The translations under genes were made by a program, and so were the position numbers. From positions 951,745-1,015,744 of the forward strand of contig RHPI01000026.1 in assembly GCA_009103225.1 (NCBI GenBank): a stretch of 64,000 bases of DNA. The letters are read 5' to 3'. The DNA comes from Chlorokybus atmophyticus (Eukaryota; Streptophyta; Chlorokybophyceae; Chlorokybales; Chlorokybaceae). Positions 9,770 to 19,632 of this stretch are shown piece by piece; within the stretch, counting starts at the first letter, position 1; the number at the start of each line of letters is the position of its first letter. Under the pieces are notes generated by a model, which was given only the letters and a program-made list of their open reading frames with translations, had not been told where the DNA came from and ran no database searches.

Positions 9770-12426
9770 TCAAGTATGTATACGATAATCAAATTTGGCT
9801 TGATGTGTGTTAGTGCATGCAGCCGCAGCTGCTCTTGCTGCTCTGGCAACAGCTGCTTGTGTTGCAATTGAAGTAATTGTGAAACTAACACAAACTGCAT
9901 GCAATAGCATCGTTAATATGGCAGATGGCACTTGACAAAACTTCTTGACGTCTTGAGTACCCCACATTGAAACTACCGGTGCAGGAAGTGTCTCATCACC
10001 CATTACTGCTGAGCTACACTGAAAGATCGACTCGCACTTATCCCTTATGCTATGCTCATCCATCTATCAACTGCCCAGCGTGTATGCAGTGGTTACAGCT
10101 TGCAGAACGGGTTAGTGCAGACAGAACTATGGGTCTACCGCTACTACTACTTGCACAGCTTGCCAGCCACCCATGCATCGTCAACAACATTCAGCTCAGC
10201 GTTGCCGTAACACTTGTTGGCATAAACCCGTCCCGAAAGAGCTTGCACACCTGCGATCAGCAGCAGATGTGAGACACACATACATGTGTGTGCGTGTACT
10301 CGCGTGTATGTGCATTGTTGCAGTTGACAGAGTTTGCGCACATTGTTGTTGCGGCCCGTCCCGGTGTAGTACGCCCAGTACTTGCAGGCGAGGTTGGTCT
10401 TGCACTTGTGGCAGCAGGTGTCAGAGTCGCGGACGCCGTTGATCCACTTGATGCAGTCTAGCAGGAAAGTCTTCCACAAGCCCGTGGACACCGGCCTCGA
10501 GCAGAACGACTTACACTCCTTGATACCGTTGAGACGCTTCTGCACATGCCAAGATCCAATCATTTGTAGCAAGATGCATGTAGCCATTCACGCCTGCGCA
10601 CACGCGCCTGCGTACATACACGCCGATGTGCGCACACACGCACTTATAGCATTGTCAACACACCTGTTCGTAGAACCTATGTTCGCAGATGCAATCATAG
10701 CCGCTGGTCAGAGGCTGGCAGCGGCCGTAGGTGCCGCACGGGTTGGGGTTGCAAACTGTGCACACGGATAGTCAAAGAGCAAACACTGGCGTGTGACAGG
10801 CAGTCGCACGCCAGTGTGCATGTTTACGTGACCAATCTCCTCTTCACGTAGGCACTCACCATCAGGAGTAGGTGCCGGTGGCAGTGGCGGTGGTGAGGGT
10901 GATGGGGGTGGCGGCTGTGATATCTCTTCGAAGGTGCGCAGTGTAACTTTTGATGCATTGATGACCCACAGGGCATCTGCTGCGGGAGGATGATTATACC
11001 CCTGCACGCCCATGAAGGCGTGCGGGGCGTAGGCGCCAGGACCAGCTGACGTGACCGTCCATGCACCCCCATTATCTTGTGCTCCTGTTGATATACGCTC
11101 AATGTCAATACGAGATGTGGACGCAATGTTTGTGTGCGCCCTGGTCTAGCCTACGTGCGCAAATACGCGCGCACCTGACCCTCGGTCATCCCATACAGAT
11201 TGTGCTTGTCCAGGGCTGGCCAGGGCTGCACGCAGAGTGACGAAATATGGTGCCTCTTTAGGTGTGGGTGCTTCCTCATTGGAACCCCCCCCGGCGCTCC
11301 ACAGGCACCCCAGAGCCCGGTATCCTTGCGGCACGGGACACCAGATGCTGTACGTTCGGGGGCTTCTCATCCTCCACACGCGCTGCCAGCCGAAAGGGGA
11401 GGCTATTGGTGGCCATCCACGAAAAGCGGGTTGAGTGTTTAAGTCGATGGTGTCGTCGCTGCTGGGCGACGACACCATCGACTTAAGCAACACACCAGGT
11501 TTGCAAGCACATACAAAGTAAGTCGCTAGGCAGCCACAAGCACTGGCACTCAACACTCGGCATCAAAGACGGACCCCTCCCCCCCCCCGTCCCTTCGTAC
11601 AGTTTGATGTTTGGGTCAATGTGGCCAGCCGTCGCTGTTTGCCGAAGTATTAGCCTTGATGGGGCTTGAAGAAGGTCACATTCTTGTCAGCCGTGGAGCC
11701 CTCATCATCTCCCGCGAATGCAAGCTTGAACAAGTTGGCATTGATGGCTGACACGTCCCAAACTTATTGTGGGTCGGGAGCGGGAGGTTTGAGGGCAGGT
11801 TGACGAGTTGTGTTAAGCTCTGGAGCGGGACCCTAAGGCCATTGACAGCATGAAGAACTTCTTGAGGAGGAGGAGGATCGCATAAGGCCGCCCGACGAAG
11901 CTGAGTGGGGCATTGTTCCCTTGCGTGGCTGAGGCCTCTCACACAGTGCCGTCGTCCTGAGCACCTGCACATGTGCACGCGCAGTCGTACAGCATCAGCA
12001 TGGTTGTTGCGGGCATGTTGTGCACAGCGCGGGTGGCTGAACTGGGAGAGAACACACACAACACCGCAAACGCGCTCAACCTAAGCCCCGGTCGTTCAAT
12101 ATGAACCTTGCTTGGCCTTGGACCACCAGGTCGTCGCGCAGTGTGACGAGTCCCACGATTTCGCTGGGGTCAGGTGCAGCGGCGTCTGCCTGGCCGTTGC
12201 CTATACATGAAGTATACCGCCAGACGCACCCCAGGGTGGTGTAGCCAGGAGGAGGTACCGGGCACCAGATGCCAAAGGCCACATTGCTCCTGAGGAAGCC
12301 GCATTTGGTCATCCCCCAGATCCTGTTCCACCCCGCGGGAGGGGTGACAGCTGGCGTGTTGTCTTGGGGGGAGTCGAATGCGGGGCCCTTCCCGTACAGC
12401 ACCACCGGAGTGCCCTGGCTGCGCAC
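9770..12426 (-). CDS. Modular protein: VPS62-like repeats, Pro hinge, EGF-like and Cys-rich modules (partial)
   Basis: Partial minus-strand model; the 5' end is not resolved. The first visible exon (about 12418-12080) encodes a repeat with [19 protein letters not shown] and LRDDLV...NDRG. A second repeat at about 11480-11170 has [18 protein letters not shown] and VWDDRGSGA. An isolated block near 11.7 kb reads [15 protein letters not shown]. These resemble the VPS62/DUF946 beta-rich repeat. An exon at about 11130-10854 ends in a proline-rich hinge ([15 protein letters not shown]). The next (about 10770-10665) is an EGF-like module with six Cys ([13 protein letters not shown]...YDCICE). The next (about 10538-10320) is Cys-rich ([19 protein letters not shown]), PAN/apple-like in feel. 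Another follows at about 10260-10150 ([14 protein letters not shown]). The EGF module suggests an extracellular protein. The 3' end (to about 9770) is a guess. A stop after FKPHQG near 11.66 kb suggests mis-modelling or decay. Confidence 0.55.
11439..11486. repeat. Perfect hairpin, 21-bp stem, 6-nt loop
   Basis: Positions 11439-11459 and 11466-11486 are exact reverse complements around TGCTGG. The hairpin lies at the 5' edge of the second VPS62-like repeat exon on the minus strand, where it would be inside or next to coding sequence. It looks like a small fold-back duplication rather than a terminator. Confidence 0.9.
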
Positions 12427-12430
12427 GCTC

Positions 12431-12556
<126 letters not shown>

Positions 12557-12914
12557 AAAGGCCCTCCAATAACTGAGGCGGACGCGGTGCTCGCGTAGCG
12601 CAGTGACGTGCACGTGTGGGTGGGTGTTTAGGGTTGTATGTGGTGTATGCGGGCAGGCATGGTGTAGCACTGACAGCCAACACGTACGTGACCATCGTAA
12701 TAGAGATTTCTCATCAATTCAATAAAAAGAATCTTAATCTCACCGCTGCAGGAACTTTGCTTGTTGGCATAATGGCTCTGAGGTAGTAGGTGATCTTATT
12801 AAGCGGTCCTGTGCACATCACATGCGAAGTGTTAATATGCAACATGCATGCCAGCGCTGACATTTTGTTTCTCCATTTTGTTTATTCATCAAGCACACAG
12901 TATTATACAAGCTT

Positions 12915-12963
12915 ACACCAGCACCGGGCTATCACAGCGACTGTGATAGCCCGGTGCTGGTGT
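12915..12963. repeat. Perfect hairpin, 23-bp stem, 3-nt loop
   Basis: Positions 12915-12937 and 12941-12963 are exact reverse complements separated by CGA. The hairpin lies about 50 bp upstream of the reverse transcriptase relic. There is no U-run or other terminator hallmark. Confidence 0.92.
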
Positions 12964-13014
12964 TGCATGCTTGTGTGCAGTATGGAGGTGCGCAAGACTT
13001 GCTGCATGTGATGC

Positions 13015-14580
13015 ATGGCGTTGAAATGCATGTCTACAACATTGCCACGCTCATCCTGTACACTATTCCTGCATCACCTACTCCACAATACATGCCTTCC
13101 AGCATCTATACCGCAACACGATGCCGCACCATCATCTGCACAGTTGCATCTGTCGGCATCAGACCATGCTGTTGTACGCGTGCTGCAAGACCACATGATC
13201 CTTACACAGGTGGACAAGGCAGCTAATGCTTTTGCTTCTGTTTGCAAGTCATACTACCTCCGAGTGCTGCATGCTGAATTGTCTTCATCGACCTATCAAC
13301 TTGTGGCTCATGAGACTGCAGAACAGGTGTTGGCCAGGCATGACACTTCCAACGAACAACACGATCTCAAGACTGTCCAACACGGTAGCCCAAAGCTGCC
13401 ACACTTCTACATGACAGCTAAGATGCATAAGGCTCCACTAAAGCTGCGGTTCATTGCACCGCTTTTGCCACTTCTCTGGCTGATGTCTGTGTGGCTAACA
13501 CGTGCTTACAAGTTCTTGAGACCAGTCGCTGACGATTTGTGGGCACCATGTGTACATGACCCTATGGTGCGACAGTCATGGGTCCTGCAAGACTCACAGG
13601 GTCTCAAACGGTGGCTGCTCTACCTCAAGACATCCTGTACCATGCAAGAAAAGCAACAACCCGTACACCTGGCTACGTATGCTTTTACTACTCTCTACAC
13701 GTGCATACATCATGCTGAGTTCCTGATGCGCATGCAGAGTCTAGTTACTACAGCTTTCTTGTACATGCACATGACGACTCTTGCTAACACTCTGCAAATT
13801 ACGGTTTTCAATGGCATTGCGACGCATAGTTGGGCTGCTGAACACACCATCATTACTGAGGGGCAAACCAGAGTGTTTTTTATACCGCTGAGGGGTTGCA
13901 TGCTGTACTAACCCATGGTGAGTAACATGTATGTGCGTCTTGCAGCGGACAGGTTGCATCAACAGGTCATTGGGATTCCTATGGGAAATAGCGCAGGTGT
14001 CTACCTAGCCAACAATTTCCTGACATCCCTTGAGCTAGACTGGTTGAGGTTACTCAAACCTCTGATGCCTCGTCCGTTATTCGCACATTATGCACCAGGC
14101 ATTGCACACTTTGTTGATGATCTTTTTGTTGCGGGTGTGCCAAACTTTGCTGACGTGATGTACAAGTCGGAGGGTGCAATAGCAGGAGGCATCTATCCAC
14201 AAGACATGTTGACACTGGCTATGACCGCTCAGGGAGTGCAACTGCCTTATCTTGATATGCTTGTGTTTCAAGCACCTGACATTAATGTGGTGACCCGTTT
14301 GTACAGTAAGCGGAGAGAAGCTGCATTTGCACAACTGCCGATCATGAGAGCACCTCATCCGGCGTCCAACATTGCCAAGGCTACAAAGCAGAACGTGGTT
14401 GTGTGAAAGTGCTTTAGGTTCTCTCGGATATCCACATATCGTGCACACTTCCTGGCAGAGATCACGCGCCTCCTGGATGATATGCAGGCTATGGGCCACA
14501 GCTGGAGAACTTTGCTGTCTCGCTTGCGCACTGTGGTGTGGTCTAGGCCGGGATTTGTATTGAATGGCATTTACAGGTAA
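13015..14580 (+). mobile_element. Penelope-like reverse transcriptase relic
   Basis: One frame runs 13015-13908, meets a TAA (13909-13911) and continues in the same frame (13912-14403) to a TGA. The homologous tail (YRAHFLAEITRLLDDM) continues in another frame to about 14580. Recognisable RT landmarks in order are FYMTAKMHK, a fingers motif seen in this class; AFTTLYTCIHH at the position of motif A; IGIPMGNSAGVYLANNFL, the G-PMG...LAN motif; and HFVDDLF, the catalytic motif C in place of Y-DD. The family is most like Penelope-like elements, with other RT groups possible. The motif A catalytic Asp is replaced by Ala (GCT at 13681-13683). With a nonsense codon and a frameshift, this copy cannot be active. 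No GIY-YIG endonuclease domain or terminal repeats were identified. Confidence 0.75.
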
Positions 14581-14619
14581 TTGCATCTGCTGCAGCAACG
14601 CCACAGGTGGGATGAACAC

Positions 14620-15240
14620 TGGTAAGTGAGGTTAGTGAGGTGAGGATGAATGTGTGTATTAGCACACAACGGAGGGGAGCATTTTCGTGCCCGCTGATAG
14701 TGCATGACACACGTGACTGTGGGTGCTTAACACTGACACTAACGGCTACAAAATTATCCTGCAGCCTGCAGCCGTTGTGAGTTGTGAATGGCGGGTGTAA
14801 GCCGCGATTAAGACAGCTGGCAGCGAGGGGGCTGGTCGTGGTCGTGGTTCTGGTCGTCAGTCTGTCCGGGCCTAACCTCTCCCTCTCCCTCTCCCTCTGC
14901 CTCTACGCTGTACTGTGCAGGTACAGCTGCTGCGCCTCCTGTCGGCATCTTCCTTGGTTGGTTGGCGTGCACTTAGCTAGCCAGCCCTTACAGCACTTAG
15001 CTCTAGGATTCGTGGTCGTGGTCGTGGTCGTGGTTGTGGTTATGGTTGTGGTGGTTGTGGTGGTGGTGGTGGTTGTGGTTGTTGTTCTTGTAAATGAAAT
15101 TGCTGGTGGGAAGGAGTAGACATTGGGTATGTCACATACTAGCTTAGCGCGCCTGTCATGGGCCTGCGCTGTGAGGCCGCGTGTGTGTGATCCTTGGTGT
15201 TCTACCACTCTTGCTGTGCATATGTGTTGGCTTGGCTTGT
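14620..15240. repeat. Low-complexity CTCCCT and GTGGTT/GTCGTG tracts
   Basis: No gene is recognised. A CTCTCCCTC run lies at 14876-14899, and a GTGGTCGTGGTTGTGG-type tract at about 15010-15090 would encode poly-Val or poly-Thr only by chance. Confidence 0.7.
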
Positions 15241-15494
15241 GGATTGGGGGCCCCTCTCTTTTACCTTATGCCTTCCAGCATCGGAGTGACTTGCTGGTGC
15301 TGCTATTGATTTGTAATGTTGAGTGGGGGTGGGGGCCAGTGTCCCCCACCTTGCATTGACACTGCCACTTGGGGGCCCCTCTCTTTTACCTTATGGCTTC
15401 CAGCATCGGAGTGACTTTGCTGGTGCTGCTATTCATTTGTACTGTTGAGTGGGGTTGGGGGCCAGTGTCCCCCACCTTGCATTGACACTGCCAC
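15241..15494. repeat. Tandem duplication of about 127 bp
   Basis: 15241-15367 and 15368-15494 are two head-to-tail copies (GGGGGCCCCTCTCTTTTACC ... GTCCCCCACCTTGCATTGAC) differing at a few positions. The high identity suggests a recent duplication. No coding function is evident. Confidence 0.88.
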
Positions 15495-15569
15495 CAACCC
15501 CGATGTGTATACCAATCAACACCCTTACGATGCGCATGGGCAGACAACGACACTGCCATCATGTATATT

Positions 15570-16250
15570 ATATTGGCTGCTGAGCGAATCCTTCAAAAGA
15601 CAAGTTATAGAGGCCGGCATTGTATCAGTCCCTGGTCAGACTCGTCCACTTGGAAACCACCAACGGCATGTGAGGACATCACCTCATGCTCCGTTGCTGT
15701 TGTTGAAGCTAGCGGTTGAGTGGTTGTTGTTGTCCCAACACAGTCACGGGAAACCCCGAGTGCCTACATGTACCTTAATTAAAGAACATATGTGCATTTC
15801 AAGATTCTTTGTACCTGTACCATGCTGTGAGCACACCTCCCATCCCGGGGCCGCAGTGAGCGCCCATCACATTATGTTTGGTCGCTTGCAGCCTTTCTTT
15901 GAAGCGGTTCCATAGTGACTGCTTTATGACATTGCTACCCTATTCGGCGCATGTGAGCCCAAAGTATACAGCAACAGCAAGTGTTTATTGTTGTAATAGT
16001 CCGAGAGAACTGCATTGTGGCCCTCTCAACATGCAGATCATGTATATACAGCACTCAAAATCCACTTGATAAACACCGCTGCGTCAACAAGTCAGTCGTG
16101 CAGCATGCACGAGGGCTCTAAACAGTGCTTACTATGTGCAGTGCAGTTGAATTTCCTCCAAAGTGTGTACACTATGCTCTGTGCAACCATGAATACCACG
16201 CAGACGTTGCACATTGACGATTTCCACTGCAGCATATGCATGCTGTCGTG
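15570..16250 (+). pseudogene. Family U copy 4, degenerate
   Basis: The stretch 15570-15770 matches the family U long exon at nucleotide level, including the GTTGTCCCAACACAGTC-like block that encodes the NTVV region elsewhere, but reading frames are shifted. The 15828-16069 stretch carries the SHPGAAVSA and SLKRFHSDCFMTLLPYSAHV blocks and RELHCGP, in the same frame as the other copies. It lies tail-to-tail with the intact gatB gene (stop at 16357), the arrangement copied at 0.7-1.6 kb and, inverted, at 5.5-6.7 kb. This is probably the position from which the unit was duplicated. Confidence 0.5.
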
Positions 16251-16356
16251 ATAATTGGCATGAGCCGAACTGGGCTGCTAGGAATGGAGCATTATACTAA
16301 ACACTGCTAACCTGAGTGAGTAACTTCCAATCTGGCCTGTCTCAAAGTGACCCTTA

Positions 16357-19308
16357 TCACTTGGATGCAGTAGCCAGCTCGCCGTCCAGCTTTTGCGTTA
16401 GCAACTTCTGTGTCAGTTCGGGATCAGCGCGTCCCCCGGACTTTTGCATGATCTGCAACACACACGCTTATGAATCTGAAACTGCACTGCAACAGACGCA
16501 GCATGCAAGACAGGTAAACATACTTGTCCAACAAAGAAGCCTCGTACTTTTGTCCGTCCCGATCGGTACTGTTCCAACTGCAGTACCACATGGTGTTAAG
16601 GTGATGAAAACTCAATACACCCGATACAAGCACGCGCTCACGCAAGCATACATGTGCGTGCATCGAACACTGCCCTGAGCTAAGCCGGCAAGCTTAACAC
16701 TCCAGTAGTCTGCTATAGTCGTGCCCCCCCACCTGCTTTGGGTTGGAGTTGACTACCTCATCAATTATTTTCGCCAAAGCATCAACGTCCGAGATCTGCA
16801 CATGAGACGCGTTGGAGTAAACACAACGAAAGGAGGCAAAGAAGAACTCTGTCATGCATACACAGCAATATCCTCATGTGGCAAGCAAGGCAAAGTCACC
16901 TGTGAAAGGCCTTTGGCCTCGACAAGCTCGGCGGCACTCCCGCCAGTGCGCAGAAGCTCCGGCAGCAACTCTTTGGCGATCTTCCCCGAGATGGTGCCCT
17001 TCTGGATGAGATGTAAAAGTTCAGCCAGAGTCTCTGGTTTAAGAGCGATCTCTGCAATGGACAACTTCTCCTCCTTGAGGAACTTCGTAATGTCGCCCAT
17101 CATCCAATTGGCAACAGCCTTCGGCTCAGCTCCTGCTGAGCATGCGGTGTCGAAGAAAAGCGCATTGGTTGCCTCGTCCGCCAGCAACAGCGCATCCGCA
17201 AGCGGCAAGCCAAGGTCCAGGTACCGCTGCCTCCTCTGCAACAGGTATCGCTGTGATCAGAAACCTCTCTGGCATCAAGCAATCAAGTACACATGCAGGC
17301 AAGCAATCATGTGCACGCCCACAAGCACGGTAACGAAGACAGCATGCACACACACTCAAGCATACATGCAGGCAAGCAATCATGTGCACGCCCACAAGCA
17401 CGGTAACAAAGAAAGCATGCACACACACTCAAGCACACACGCATGCATGCGTGCGCACACAAATGCTCCACGCTCAGAACCTTAAGTTTTGAGGTGCTGT
17501 GACGACGGACTTGCACATGCATGCACGAACAGAGAGTGGATACAACACGACAGCAAAACACAACTTGAAGTGCTGTGGTGATGTAGTCTTTTTTGTAAGT
17601 CAGTGCTCACCTCATCCGGCAGCTCTGGTAGTGTGCTGCGCTCATTTGCCAGTACAGCATCCGTGATGCGCACTTCAGGAAGATCTGGCTCAGGGAAGTA
17701 CCGGTAGTCTGCCAGGCCCTCTCTGTGCAGACATAACTATCAAGTTAATTTGCCAACTTACCATTCCTATCTACCTGTCAAGATGCTTGTTAACGTACTT
17801 CTTTCGCATGGTGATCGTTTTCTGACCGGCTTCATCCCACAGCCTTGTCTCGTTCACAATTTCCTGCCCCCGACCCGCTTCATGCAGCGCTATTTGCCTT
17901 GCAATCTCAAAATCCGCTGCGCGCTGCATGCCTACAAACCATCAGTTAAAACTTGAACCTGCCAACCATCTGTTCAAGGAACACGCGCGCATTGTAAGAA
18001 AGACATTATTAAACTGTAGCTTGAAGCAGCCTGGGTTAGTCAAGTGCATGCAAACATACACGCCAAAGCGCACGCATGCAAACGCATGTGCACCTGAGAA
18101 AGAGTTCATGTTTTTGATCTCCACTTTGGTGCCCAAAGGCGTGCCGGGCCAGTGCACTGAGACATTGACATCGCAGCGCAGGCTGCCCTGACTCATGTCG
18201 CCCGCAGACACACCAAGATACCGCACAATGCGCCGTATCTCAGCACCATACTCGGCCGCTTCAACCCCCGACCGCAAGTCAGGTTCGGACACAATCTCCA
18301 GCAATGCCACGCCGGCGCGATTGTAGTCCGCAAGGCTGTGTGAAGACCCCGACAGCGCGCCCGCAGCTGACCCCTGATGGAGGAGCTTCCCCGCATCCTC
18401 TTCGAGATGGCAACGCACAATGCCCACGACACGTTGCTCACCGCCCACCTCGGCCGGGAGGGTTATGCGAAGCCTCCCCTCGTGGCCGAGCGGGGTGTCG
18501 CTCTGCGTGATTTGGTAGCCCTTGGGCAGGTCCGCGTAAAAGTAGTGCTTGCGGGCGAAGCGCGTGGTGGGGGCGACTGTGCAGCCGAGCGCGAGGCTCA
18601 CGCGTAGGCCCGCGCTCAGCAGCGACGCATTCAGTCTTGGAAGCGAGCCTGGCAAACCCAAGCACGCTGGACACACGTCCCCATTAACTGCTGCTCCGAA
18701 CCCTGCCGCGCACGAGCAGAACGCCTTGCTTACAGTGCTCACCTGCATACAAATCGCATATGCTCTCTGCTACCATAAACACCAGCTTGTGTGCAACTCT
18801 AAATTAAAGTGCAAAGCGCGCATGCGCGCACACTCTGTCACACACTCTGGCTGTACGAGCAGCGCCCACCTGGCTAGCAGCAAGCAAACGCTGCAATGCC
18901 AGGTTATGTGATGATCATCAACACTGCACGCAACAAGTGGCGTTTGGCCATACAGCAACTACTCCACCAAGCATTCAAACGCTAAGGTGTGAGATCCATG
19001 TACAGTCTAAGCATGTAACACGTAACGTGACCCATGCCACTGACCTGCACATGGGTTTCCACTCCAATGACGGCCTCCCACTCTCCAGCAGCAGCTGAAG
19101 CTGCCGCAAGCACTGCCGCATTCCCCCGCCCCTTCTGCAACCACCTCAACGCCGCAGGATTGTGCGCTTTCAGCTGCGCACCCGTGAAGGAGGAGCTGCA
19201 GGCGGTCGATGAAGACGACAACGGCGATGAGGACGGCAAAGGCGCCGCATGCACACGAGACACCCTCAAGCACACCCCCGGCCCAACCGCCGTCGCCGCC
19301 GCCTGCAT
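16357..19308 (-). CDS. gatB: Glutamyl-tRNA(Gln) amidotransferase subunit B
   Basis: GatB forms Gln-tRNA(Gln) from misacylated Glu-tRNA(Gln) in organelles, together with GatA and GatC. Eight exons: 19308-19045, 18742-18094, 17931-17799, 17722-17611, 17235-16900, 16795-16733, 16577-16524 and 16452-16357. All phases agree, giving 1707 nt and 568 aa. The N-terminus is rich in Ala and Ser and suits an organelle transit peptide. Next comes [11 protein letters not shown] then KAFCSC, the GatB cradle core ([41 protein letters not shown]), [17 protein letters not shown], and the C-terminal YqeY-like domain ([40 protein letters not shown]). The gene is divergent to TPS/TPP with a 324-bp spacer. A GTTAGGGTTT telo-box lies 33 nt upstream of the ATG. 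Partial copies lie at 1.3-5.6 kb. Confidence 0.96.
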
Positions 19309-19340
19309 TGTGCGCAGGCTAAAGCCTACCGCTTCGCCTC

Positions 19341-19350
19341 AAACCCTAAC
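19341..19350. promoter_or_regulatory. Telo-box (AAACCCTAAC) in the gatB/TPS divergent promoter
   Basis: On the minus strand it reads GTTAGGGTTT, 33 nt upstream of the gatB start. Plant promoters of translation and housekeeping genes commonly carry this motif. Similar sites sit 66 nt upstream of RPB8 and 32 nt upstream of the GON4L-like gene. Function here is inferred. Confidence 0.6.
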
Positions 19351-19632
19351 CCGGTCGAGTACATGCTGGCGTAGGTGTAGACGGCGGCGGCGGCGGGGCG
19401 GGGAGGAGGACGAGGAGGAGGTGGGGGAGGAGTACGAGCGCAAGGAGGAGTACCAGGGCAAGTGGGCCGAAAGCAGGGTGGCGAGGCCATGCCAGCCTGC
19501 CGTGCGGGTAGGAGGCGGCAGGAGGGGACGGCGGTGACGTGACAGCAGTGGAGGCTAAGGAGGAGGAGCAGGAGGGGGAGGAGGCATAGGAGTAGGTGGA
19601 GGCGGAGGACCAGGACAGCGTGGCCGCCTGCC

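Noticed and set aside
11439-11486. Bacterial-type terminator
   Set aside because: Perfect hairpin but eukaryotic context, no T-run, and it lies at an exon edge.
14784-15119. Poly-Val protein
   Set aside because: Translation of the GTGGTT/GTCGTG repeat.
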